Program-made: the position numbers and the translations under genes
Shown: piece after piece, positions 10,941-21,300 of the stretch
Position numbering within the stretch: the stretch's first letter is position 1
Layout: every line of letters begins with the position of its first letter
The notes under the pieces: generated by a model
Seen by the model: only the letters and a program-made list of their open reading frames with translations
Told to the model about the DNA's origin: nothing
Database searches by the model: none
Source: Cyanophora paradoxa
Lineage: Eukaryota > Glaucocystophyceae > Cyanophorales > Cyanophoraceae
Length of the DNA: 64,000 nucleotides
Assembly (NCBI GenBank): GCA_004431415.1
Contig: QPMI01000516.1
Span: 186,001-250,000 of the forward strand
Reading direction: 5' to 3'

Positions 10941-12289
10941 CATGCCCGCCTTAGGGGTCCACGCCCAACGCGCTCATGTGGAGCCGAGGCTTCTACGGCC
11001 TCAAGAGAACGGAGGACGAACAGCTGGCCATTCACGTGCTCGATGAAACCATCCGCACGAACCACCCCTGCTTCTCCCGTATATCATGCACCGCATTTTC
11101 GCAGCGCAGGAGCAACTGGGGCTTCCCCTTCCGCCATACTGCTACCCCAATTTACAGCTGGGCCCCGCAGCCTACAGAGACAATTTTGCACTAGCTGTAG
11201 CGCGAAATCTGACCCGCGCCGGCTACAAACTCGACTCAGGCAAGGACTATCTCGTTCCGGCCCTGCCTCACCCGCAGCTCGAACGCCGCTTTGTGCTCAC
11301 AACACTGCTCCCCCGCGCCTCCTGCGTGAGGCTGCACCATTCCTTTGGCGCCACGATATCCTCACAGCTGCTGACGTCACGGGCCCGACGGCGTCAGTGT
11401 GCTCGACTGGATTAGCTTATGGGGCAGCGGGAAAATTAAACAGCGACTCAATAGACCTCCCTCCTGGTTCCCGTCGTTCACCCGAGCAATATGTCAGCCC
11501 GTCGGCCCGCGCGCCATCCCCCGTCGTCTCCGCTTCCCCATGCACCTGCAGCCTGCGCAAAATCCGGCTGCAGCCCAACGTACCCTTCTTGAAGCCGGCC
11601 TGCTCTCGCCCCAGTACAAAGTCGGCGGCTTCGTTTGGACAACGGAAGCGTATCTAGGACGCATCTGCAATATCCGGCGGACAACTGACGCTGACGACGG
11701 CAGAGAACGCGTCCTAGTTGAGCTCGAACACTGGGTCCGCCGAGACAAAGGCCAGGACGACCGAGAGGACCACATATATGACACCACCGGCGAACCCGTC
11801 TCCTTCTTCCGCTGCATAATGGATCCCAAAGAATGCGACAGCCGCTTCACAGCGAAAACGCCGGAAGCAGAGGCTCTCCGCCGCGCATGTGACCACTCAG
11901 ACCCGGCCTCCCAACGGTGCCGCTGGACCGAAGACACAGCCTACATCTACCCCGCCCGACTTCAGAGCCTGGTCCCCGAGTCGCGGTCAGGCCGTGTCGC
12001 CGAGCATGCTCGCATTTTCCTTGAAGATAAAATAACGTGGTGGCCCGAGTTCCGCGACACTCATTTCCTCCCCCCGTGGGAACAGGACTGGAATTATGAT
12101 CCAGATGATCACGAGGCGCCCCAGCGGCCAGATGGAGTCGCCGCTCGCGACCCTGGGACCGTCCCCCCGCCGACAGCGCCTCGGGCCTACCCCCAACGCC
12201 GACAGTTGAGCGACTTCTGCATCCCATCGTCAGAGTATGCTGACCCATTTTGGAACCTGATTGCCGCGGAGCTCGGCCGCACCTCCCTC

Positions 12290-12890
12290 CCGCTCGACCG
12301 CGAGCGCCGACTCGCAGCCACGGATGCCAGTACCATGGACGCCGCCTCAGAAGCTGCACTCACGGCCTACGCTGGCGTCTGGCCCCGTGAGAGCAACCCG
12401 GCCTCACTAGCTGACGAAGCTGCCCGCACGCAGCGAGGGATAGCCCTCCGTCAACAAATTCACGCACTAGCTGACCGGCTGGGCACAACCGGCGTCGATA
12501 CTGACCAGGTGGCGAAACTTCGCGGCCTTGCAGACGCCATCCCGACCGACGGCAGCGACTTTTTCGTGGCCCCGTGTCCTGGCACAGTGAACAATAACAA
12601 AGGCGAGCTCCTCGCCGTCCTGTCCGCCCTGCTGCTCTCTCCCGAAGGCTGCACAGTGAAAACTGACAGCTTCACTGCAATGGCGGACTATTCCAAGTAC
12701 GTCTCGCATCGCGCCACCGCCACCCTTCGCAGCTGCATTCGAGCCTCGTACTCCCATCACCTTAAAGCGTATGCTGAGGTGCAGTGCATCCGGCTTGCAC
12801 TAGCAAGGGCCGTGGCACCCGACAGAATGCTATACGAAGAACGTCTTGTCAAAGTCAAAGCCCACCAGAAAGAATATATAACTCGGCGCC
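12290..12890 (+). pseudogene. LINE ORF2: RNase H domain
   Basis: Within a 538-codon open frame (11399-13015) a type I RNase H pattern is visible: LAATDAST (first Asp, about 12317), NNNKGELLAVLSALL (Glu, about 12605), VKTDSFTAMADY (Asp, about 12664) and VKVKAHQKEY (His, about 12858). The D-E-D-H order and spacing match RNase H1-like domains found downstream of RT in several LINE clades, where they remove RNA from the hybrid. The final conserved Asp after the His is not seen, because the frame loses similarity after about 12890. The rest of 10940-12290 is RT-RNase H connector without recognisable motifs. Confidence 0.7.
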
Positions 12891-15110
12891 GCCCGCGCCC
12901 GGCTGCCGCCCCGCTGAAGTGGCCGACCACGACTCGGAATCAGACGCAGACTCATACGAATCCTACCTCTCTGACCGAGACCCGGTCGCTCCCGAACCTA
13001 CGGAGGCGGAACTGATAGCTCAATATGGCCCCGGCACGGGAGTATACGAAGGGCGCGCGAACCCGCTAACCGGCGCCTACAACTATATCTCCGAGCACCT
13101 TCGCGCGGGCACTGCCCACATCCACCGTCGGAACGCCCGCCGAGCCGTCCACCAAATGCAGCAAGCGTCTCGTGCCTCCAGGCGAGCAGAACGACAGAGG
13201 CGGCGCGAAGCCCGGGCTGCGCTAGGTCAGCATACACCAGGACTACCAAGCCTGCCCCTGCTGGTGGAAGAAGAACGGGTTCCAAACCGTGCATTTGATC
13301 GGGACAACGCACGAGCCGACCGCCTCGCCGCTGCGGCACTGGCTCTGCACCCCAGCGCAGACCTCTCCCGGCAGGCACTCGACGGCCGGGAACTTTCTTC
13401 CTGGGCTGACCCTGAGGAAGCAGCCTGGCAATCTGACCCCGAAGACCCGTCCCCGGCCGCAACAGTTGCATCAAAACGCGCGTGGCACGCCCGCCGGGAG
13501 CCGGTCTTTCCCCTGGCGGATTTGACATGGTCCTACTCTTTTCGCCCCCGCGCTGCTGGAACGAGAACTACGACACTCGTAGAGTTTACAGAGTTGAGTC
13601 TGACCCGCGAGCACACGTAAAAAATACGTGCGAATTTCGGAACTTCTCCCGTCTCCTTGCAACCGAAAAATGCCATTTGGGCAGTCCGGTCGACCGTGCG
13701 CGCCTCGCCCGCGAATACCGCAAGAAAGGGCTCTCCCGCGATGCATCGCACCCCCTGAATGCGAGGCTTGCTCAAATCACGAAATTCAGCTCCGGACTCG
13801 CACCCCTCATGGGTGAACGTGCCCGGGACGCTCCCCATCTCTATAGTGCAATAAATCCAAATGGACTCTGTGTTCGCGCAGGCTGCGCGTCCGTGCTAGG
13901 CCCAGACGGCCGGCCCACCCCAGCCCCGCCATGGCAGCCGCCTGCGTCCGACCCCGAGGAAGACGGTGGGATCCGGAACGGCCCCAACGGCGACCCGGCC
14001 GCACGAGACGCACGCCAGGCACCGCGGCCCCCCCTATCGTTAGCGGGACGCCTGAAACCCACGACCACGCCTTTGGTCTCTGCCCAGCAACACGCACCCT
14101 CCGTATCGAAGCCCAAACTAAGATATTCAACCTATTGTACGAAACCATATCGTCTCAACGCCTAAAAACTGCAGTCGATGCGGCTGCAGCTGGCGACCCA
14201 GCCTACAAGCTGCCCCCGGCCCTGCGCCAGGACGGACTGTTGCTGCGCCAACTGTTCCGGCCTTTGCACTGGCTGACGATGCAAACTGGGGATGGTCAGA
14301 GCGTCAGCGCCAACGGCCGGCCCCCTTCCTTCGCACCTCACGCAGCCACTCTATGGCCTGCCCGATCAGTGGCAAAGCCTCGGCAGCAAACTCTTCGCCG
14401 ACCTTGCCTGCGATTCTCCCCGCCACACCGTCAGGCTCCTCCTTCCTCGTAGCCTCATCCCTGCCCTGATTTACTTAGATGTACGTAGACCGGCGGCGCT
14501 TAAATGCGCCAACGCAATTATGGCCACCATCATAGACTACACCCAAGCAATCTGGAAGGCTCGCAATAGCGAAGTCCAGTCCTGGCAACGCCGACACGGA
14601 TTACTCGCCGCCAAACTCATGCACCTCGACCCTCGCGCCCTGCTGAGCCCTCACCGGCGAGGTCGATGCCAGCCAGGATTAGGGATGAGCCCACGAGCCC
14701 CTCGACCGTGGTGGCCCGGCCCCGCGTCGACGGATACCCAACGGCCAGCTCACCCTCTCATCAGACCTACAATTAGTCAGCCAGTCGCGCCGCTCTCGAA
14801 CCCGCGCTGCTCCCCAGCACCGTGGCCGGCCACGGCCCCCCTACAACAGCGATACCCGCAACGCCGGTGCCCCTACCGCCGCCCCGAGCTCGAGCCCGAG
14901 ACCTAGACCTGTAGCTAGGCCGGCAGCTGCTAACAGCATCACCAATATTAATGCCAGTAATGCAGGGTGGCCGGCTCCGCCGTCCCCACCTGCATTACGT
15001 GCCGCCTGGGCCCAAGTACGCCGCTCCCCTACCCGCGCTCTACCCAACAGCGCAGTCCGAGAGCTCCCGGCAGCCCGCAGCGGCCCCGCTGCACTGTTTG
15101 GCAGTGCCTC
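12890..15110 (+). pseudogene. LINE ORF2 tail with H-x-C finger-like patch
   Basis: Several overlapping open frames of 60-280 codons cover this 2.2 kb with no single dominant one. ETHDHAFGLCPATRTLR at about 14055-14105 resembles the H...CP half of the zinc-binding motif that often follows RT in LINE ORF2 proteins; the expected upstream Cys pair is not visible. The rest is Arg/Pro/Ala-rich and unrecognised. I interpret it as a degenerate linker between RNase H and the protease. Confidence 0.4.
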
Positions 15111-15114
15111 CGTA

Positions 15115-15690
15115 TCGCTCCATGACCTAGCCACGCTGAACGGCTCGTCCTGGGTGAACGCCGACGTCATCAACTACTACCTTGCCCGACTAAACCTTCT
15201 TGCGAGCGGAGAAATTAACCCTCGCCGACGCGTCTTACTTTTCCCGCACACTTTCTACGCCGCTATTCCCAGACAATAACGCCGGCGGCAGCGCCCGCCT
15301 GCGCCGTCGCACCGCTGGGCGCGGAATTAATGTCTTTGACTATGACCTATTACTCTTCCCTATCCACACCCCGGGCCACTGGATCCTTGCAGCCCTCCAT
15401 CTCCGTGCTCGCCGTGCTGAACTATACGATGGATACAATCTCCCGGGCCCGAAGAGGCCCGCCGTCAACTCCTGCCCTCCTAAAATGGCTCAACATGGAG
15501 CGCGAATGCGCAGCCCTAGGCTCCTCGACCGGCGCCGACGACGCTCTCACCTGGCCCCTCCCTCAGCCACCCGATTCCCCATCCCGGCCCAAAACGATCG
15601 CTTCAACTGCGGGATTTTCGTCTGTGCCTTCGCCGAAATACTTGTCCGTGCTCTGGAACATGACCCACGGCCTACACACCCTCCTTCACG
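15115..15690 (+). pseudogene. Ulp1-like (C48) cysteine protease domain in the LINE
   Basis: SSWVNADVINYYLARLNLL (15145-15200) matches the start of Ulp1/SENP folds (W-x-x-D-x-x-I-x-x-Y), followed by RRVLLFPHTFYAAI. After a frame change near 15240-15260, the core reads INVFDYDLLLFPIHTPGHWI, then ELYDGYN, then AQNDRFNCGIFVCAFAEIL. The catalytic His (15377-15379), Asp (15428-15430), Gln (15590-15592) and Cys (15608-15610) all lie in the same frame. Ulp1-family enzymes cleave SUMO or related ubiquitin-like proteins. Here the domain is C-terminal to RT and RNase H. Its function in the element is unknown; possibilities are processing of the polyprotein or interference with host SUMO-based silencing. 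Confidence 0.75.
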
Positions 15691-17095
15691 GGCACTGTGT
15701 CTAACTGCGCCACCTGGCGCGGCCTCATTCTTTCTCGGATTCTAGGCTCGCAGGCCTTGGATACGGAGGCGCCCACGAGCACCGCCTCCCAGCCCGAGCA
15801 GCCCCGGGCAATACCGGTGGCTGCGCTGGCCCCGGGAGAACTGCCACGGGATGCCCCCTCAGCTGCCGGTGCGGTTACGCTGCTGCCTCCCCGAAGCCCT
15901 GGCGCAGCACAAACGCAAAGGAAAATGTACCGCTCCAGTGTCGCCCCCCAAAACCAGCGAGACAGACCGCGCCCCCAAGATGAAGCCATTGCAGGCCCAT
16001 CCAGGCCCAAAATAGTCACGCCCGCACCGGAACCCCAATACCGGCCCCCGCTGAGCGCGCAGCCTACCCAAGGCCTGCGGCCCGGAACTCGCGAGCAGAC
16101 ATCCGCACCTTCTTCCAACCCGCCCGCGCCCGTCGGCCGTCAGCGACACCTCTATAGCTAGGCCCAGAGTCCAAAGGACAGTCCGCCAACGCAAGTGCCC
16201 CGCCTGACACACCAGTGGCACAAGCCGACGGCACGGCAACAGTGCGGACGCGACGCCCGCGCCTCCTTCGAGAAATTCAAGAGTCGGCGGGATTCCGTGC
16301 AGCCCGAGGCAATAATTCCGGACCCGGACCTCGCCCCCGCAGATCTAGAACAGCTGCAGCAGCTTCCGTCACCCCTGCTGCTGCTCATGGTCACGCCCAG
16401 CGGCGGGATGGAGCGTCGTCCGCAGCCGCATCAGCTGTGCCCGAGCCTCTTCCCGAACCTCAAGACCGGCCTCCCCCACAAGACCGGCCGCCGCCCCGCC
16501 CTCCCCACCGAAGAGGCCCGGCCTCACCCCAGCCTCCTCCCCGCACCCTCCCTCCTCCACCCTTCCTCTTCTCGAAACGGGCTCTCCAGCTCCACCCTCC
16601 CATCTCGCCCCTCCAGCAACCTGTCCCATCTGTTCCCTGTCGCTCCACCGACACCGCCACCTCCACCGCCTTCCACGCCCGCTCCTCTGTCCTGCACGGG
16701 AACACGCGAGGTACCACCGCGGAGATCTCCTCCTCTCTCTTCTCATCTTTGGGATCTCGCCGCTTGGCTTTAAACCCTGAGCCTGCCAGCCCAACAATCT
16801 CCCCGGCCCCAGCCCCCTGCCACCTCTCTACCCCACCCCATCGTGACCGGCCCTGGCCCGTCGCGGGGGGGAGGCTCCGAGAGAGCCGCCTCAAGGGTAG
16901 AGGGGGCGGGGCTCGCAATAGGGTATAGCCCTTGGGGCGCCTAGTCGGAGACCCAATAGTGGGGAGTAGACTAGGCTAAAGTATATTAGTTGGCCTAGGG
17001 TAGACCTAGGCCTAGGGTAGACAGAAAACGATGTTTTTTGTGTACCAGGGGCTCTGTCCCCTAATAAACTACGGAAAACTCAAAAAAAAAAAAAA
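15691..17095 (+). other. LINE 3' region and poly(A) end
   Basis: Downstream of the protease lies a Pro/Ser/Arg-rich open stretch (to a stop near 16928) of doubtful coding value. A short 3'UTR follows with repeated CCTAGGGTAGAC units (about 16990-17020), then the A14 tract at 17082-17095. The homopolymer and the abrupt change of composition after it mark the element's 3' end. Confidence 0.65.
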
Positions 17096-18358
17096 GCGCG
17101 GCGGGCCGGGCATCTCGCCGGCTCGGGGCCTCGGGCCAGAGAGTCACGGCGTGACTGTGAGAACTTCACATCACAAACTCACACTGGCAGTGCAATACAT
17201 ACGCCGCACTGCCGCGGTGGCAGGCTGGCAGCGGCGGTGCGAGGCAGTGAGAACTGCGCTGCTTACTAGTAGCTATATACTCTATTATACTGTAGAACTG
17301 GTTAATTTAGTACAGGAAAATAATTAGTACTTCGCCAAAACTGCCACTTTAGCAGCTGGTGAATTTTTAGTAGATCAGTCTTCGACCCGGGGACGGTGCT
17401 ACCCCTAAGAATTCTCGGCTTTAGCTAGCGAGAAATATTTAGTAGATCGCCCAAAAACATTTAGTACTATAAATATGCAGCCCACTAAACATTTCTAGCT
17501 CTCCAGTAGTCTGCCGGCGCATGCGCAGTGCCAGCTGAATGGCGGGATAATCGATTACTGCAGTAATCCAGGATCAGGAGACAGAGAAAGGTGATTGGAG
17601 CATAGCACTGGGCTTTCATGTACCCGGGCATAGTAAGTTCGAACACAGCTCAAGTGGAAAGCCGGGTAGTCGCCGACTAGTCGGCGGGTACGCGTCAAAT
17701 TGAAACAGTTGAGTTCAAATTGCTTACTACCCGGTAGTAGGGCCGGTACGGCGAGTCGAGTCAAAAAGCCCCGGCACTCTAAAGTTAAAGAGTCTAAACT
17801 CGGGCGACTCGGGCCCCCTGCTTGTAGAATTCGAAGCGCCGGCGCGGGATCAGGAGACAGAGAGAGGTGATTGGCCAAGGGCCATGTCGCTAGCTACCGT
17901 GGAGGAGGAAAATACTGGCCCTATTACTGGGCCGGAAATTAGTGGGCCCGCCTGCGGGACAGGAGCGCTGGCCCAGTGGCCGCTCTGAACGTGCCTGAAG
18001 GCGTTGTAACACGAATATGTAATTTTATTTCAAGTGTATTCGCGAGACAACACCGTCAGTGTCCGTCACAGGCTCACAGCTCACGGGCGATGACCGTCGG
18101 ACGAGGCTCCAGCTTTATGGTTGAGTAACGAATCATTTAATCTAGTTACCGTACTACAACAGTCTACAAGCAACGAATTCGTTACTCTAGTTACTTAAAA
18201 GAAAAAATTCGAAAGATCAAACGCCGAAATTTAAAGGGCGAAAATGCGAAACTGACTTATCTGCTAATCAAGTAATTGTGCGAGCGAACCGCGCGCTAGC
18301 GCTCTTACTTAGTTGAACCTAAATCTAAGAAATTGTCGCAGAGTCGCGCGCGGGGCGC
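17096..18358. other. Intergenic, AT-richer stretch
   Basis: No gene is supported. The stretch contains TTTAGTAGATC-like short repeats (17365-17480), the 28-bp direct repeat listed separately, and an AT-rich block (18000-18310). It is the 3' flank of both the LINE and the convergent minus-strand surface-protein gene, so that gene's polyadenylation region probably lies here. Confidence 0.6.
17571..17875. repeat. Direct repeat pair, 28 bp, 277 bp apart
   Basis: 17571-17598 and 17848-17875 share GGATCAGGAGACAGAGA then GGTGATTGG, with one mismatch (AAAGG versus GAGGG). The interval has no coding signal. The pair could be the ends of a small mobile element or a local duplication. Confidence 0.85.
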
Positions 18359-21300
18359 CTACACGCGGCGCAGCGCGAACAGGGCGGCCAGGGCCGCGGC
18401 GAGGACCGCGACGACCGAGTAGGCAGGGCGGGCGGCCGCCGCGGCGCTGTTTAGGTACGGGCTTGCGAGGTCGACGGGGGCGGCCATCGGGTAAAGCCCG
18501 AAGAGCGGGTTGCTCCCGAGCGCGGTCTGACGGCCGAGGCACGTGAGCCGTACGTGCGTTATGCGAGGGCGGGGACGGACCGCGAGGTAGTTGCTGAGGC
18601 ACTGGCCGTAGGAGGGGCCGGGTGCGCACGGGCTCGTCTGGGCCAGGCGCCGGTGCGAGGCGAGGAGGGCCCGGCGGGTGATGTTCGCCGGGGCGGCCGC
18701 CGGCGTCGGCGTGGCGACGGCGGGGGCGGGGGCGGGGGCGGGGGCCGTCGCATTGTTCCCGGGCGTAGTAACGTTCCCGGCGGGCGCGGTGGTGTTGCCG
18801 GCGGGCGCGGTGACGTTGCCGGCGGGCATGGACGCGTCTCCCGCCGGCGGCGGCGCCGACGACGCCGACGCCGTCGAGTTGGAGTCGTCGGGATCGGCCG
18901 CCTCGGGCAGGTAGAGGCCGCCGTCGGAGGTGTCGTTGGCGGGCATGCCCAGCACGACGCGGATCACGATGCTGCGCGGAAATCGCGTCAGATTTCAGCG
19001 TACGCGTCTGATCAGCCGAAGCTATTCTATATTCGACGGCGGGCGAGCGCCGTGGTCGGCCGTGTATGTACCCCTCGGTGGGCGAGCAGGTGACGTTGGC
19101 GACGTGGAGCGACGTGCGGGAGACGCCGGGGACCGTCGTGTTGAGGATGCGGAAGAGCTCGCCTGAGGCAGGGGCGGCGGAGGCGAGCAGCGGCAGTCAG
19201 ATCAGATCAGATCAGATCAGCGGCGCCCGCGCCCAATGCGAAACGGAAGCACCGGCGATGGAGTACTCGACGACAGCACCGTCGAAGTCGACGTCGTCGT
19301 CGTTGGCGAGGTAGCCGTCCGTGATGTTCTGCGTCGACGGCGACATCAACGGCATTGTTAACGGCGAATGTAAGCCGCGTATTAATGTCGCCTGCGTATT
19401 AAAATATACTACGCGGCTTTAGACTTTCCGCAACGTTAGCGCTGCTAAATTTTATGCGCTGTTAAGGAGAAGGCGAAGGGTGACGGTTGTTGACGGACCG
19501 CGCAGGCGGCATAGGAGGGAATGACGAAGCGGCGGGTGGTGGGCAGCTGGGGGACGAGGGTTTGCCCCGAGACGAAGGCCAGGTCCTCGTCGCGCACGAA
19601 GGAGCGCGTGACCTGCCGCGCCGCCGCTCACGTCAGCCATCGCGGACGTTGATGGACATAAACGTAAACGATAAGGAGGAGGCTCAAGGGGCTAAAAGAA
19701 GACAACTCCGACGCTAAAATCAAACCTCGGATCCGCCCACGATATCGTTCGCGAATTGGAATTCCGTGAAAGAGGCACCTGCTTGGAGGAGCCCTCGCCG
19801 ATCGCGACGATGCGGAGGCCGTCGACCTGCGCCGGGCGCGAGGCATCGGATGAAGCGCAAGATTCCAAGATTTTAACGAAATGACACGAGCAGTTTTGTT
19901 CAAAGTTTGTTATGTTTCACCAATCGCAATGAAATGTTATGTTAAGATGTGGTTCTATAGCTTCTTCAGATAAGACTTTATTTATTCGGTTCTACAGCGA
20001 GTTTCCGCACCTCGAGCTTTCCGGCCTCGATGAAGGCCTTGAGGTCCTTGTAGATGCCGTCGGCCTTCTGGCTGTCCGCGAGCGAGGCGACGTCGCCAGA
20101 GGACATGTCGTCCAGGATCTCGACGTCCACGCGGCCCCGGCCGTCCTTGTCGCACTTGTAGTGCTTGCCTGCGCATGCGGCGCCGGCGACGCCCGCCGTT
20201 AGACATAATCATCTTAAGCGTGGTGCTTAAGCTTTTGTAAACATCATATATTTATTATTAAGTTACACGGCGTGTTGTCTCACATATATATCGCGCCCCG
20301 TTGTCTTAGCTTAAGCTAGCGCTTGCAGCGTAGCGCTCACCGGCGCGGATGGTGGTGTAGTAGACGGGGTCGGTGCGGAGGGCGTTGAACGCCAGGACGA
20401 GCTTCTTGAGGAAGCCGGCGCGCGCCGCCTTCCAGTTGCCCCTGCGCACCACCTTGCACTGCGCGAAGAAGAAGGTAAAGCATAGATAGGTAGGTAAAGC
20501 GCCGGGGCGCGATTTTTTAAAGCATGGCTAGCGCACGGCGGCCTCGTCGGCGTGCTGGATGAAGAGGCGGGACTTGATCGAGTTGACCTTGAACTCGGCC
20601 CCGCGCACGAAGACGACGAGCATGTCTGCGGGGCGAGCGAAACACACTCTGAGTCAGTCTTGGATACCAGCTGCAGAGCGCCCGGCGGCGCCCGATCCGT
20701 CGAACTTCAGAGAAAGAGTTTCAAGTTTCAAGACAGTCAAACTCTAGAAGGGCGGCGCACTGAGCGCGTCGTCGAACTTGATGCGGAGCGACTTGAGGCG
20801 GCCCTTGCCCCCGAAGGCCGACGCGAAGTTGGCGAGGAGGAAGCCGCGCTTCGAGTCCGCCGCCAGTTTCTGCGCGCGGCGGGGACGTTGAGCGGGGACG
20901 TCTTTCTTTGCTGTATCTTGGCCGAGCTTTAGCTTTGTTTACTGTATCTAAGGTTGAGCTCAAGCTTTATTTGCTGCATCTTGGCCAAGCTGCGCGCGCG
21001 GCGGGGACCTTGAGCTCGAGCTTTATTCAATTTGCTGATCTTTGGCCGAGCTCTAGCTTTATTTACTTCATCAGCTGTAGCTTTATTTGCTGGATCTTAA
21101 GCTCGAGCTCGTGACCTTGACTATGAGCTCGAGCTCTCTTTGCTGTATCTTAGCTTAAAGCTTGAGCTTAAGCTATTTGCTATGCCTTGACCAAGCTGAA
21201 GCTTGAGCTTGAGCTTAAGCGCTCACCGCGAGGGACTTGCAGAGGGCCCTGACGGCCTTGTCGCTGCTCTTGCAGACGAGGCCGAGCGCGGCGCCGCAGC

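Larger units (their letters stand above)
1496..17095 (+). mobile_element. Giant decayed non-LTR (LINE-type) retrotransposon with Ulp1-like protease
   Basis: In order on the + strand: an acidic/Gly-rich ORF1 (1819-5942), a 1.6-kb spacer, an APE-like endonuclease (7600-8600), reverse transcriptase (about 8.7-10.9 kb), RNase H (12.3-12.9 kb), an H-x-C zinc-finger-like patch (about 14.06-14.11 kb), a Ulp1/C48 protease (15.1-15.7 kb), a proline-rich tail and an A14 tract at 17082-17095. LINEs end in poly(A) and commonly combine ORF1, APE, RT and RNase H, so the class is secure. ORF2 changes frame many times, so this copy is inactive. The 5' end is uncertain and may lie inside the upstream tandem array; no target-site duplication was found. 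At 15 kb or more it is far longer than typical 4-8 kb LINEs. Confidence 0.85.

Noticed and set aside
12890-17095. Restriction-like endonuclease expected if the LINE belonged to dual-endonuclease families
   Set aside because: No CCHC followed by a PD-(D/E)xK-like pattern could be read in any frame; only an H-x-C patch is present.
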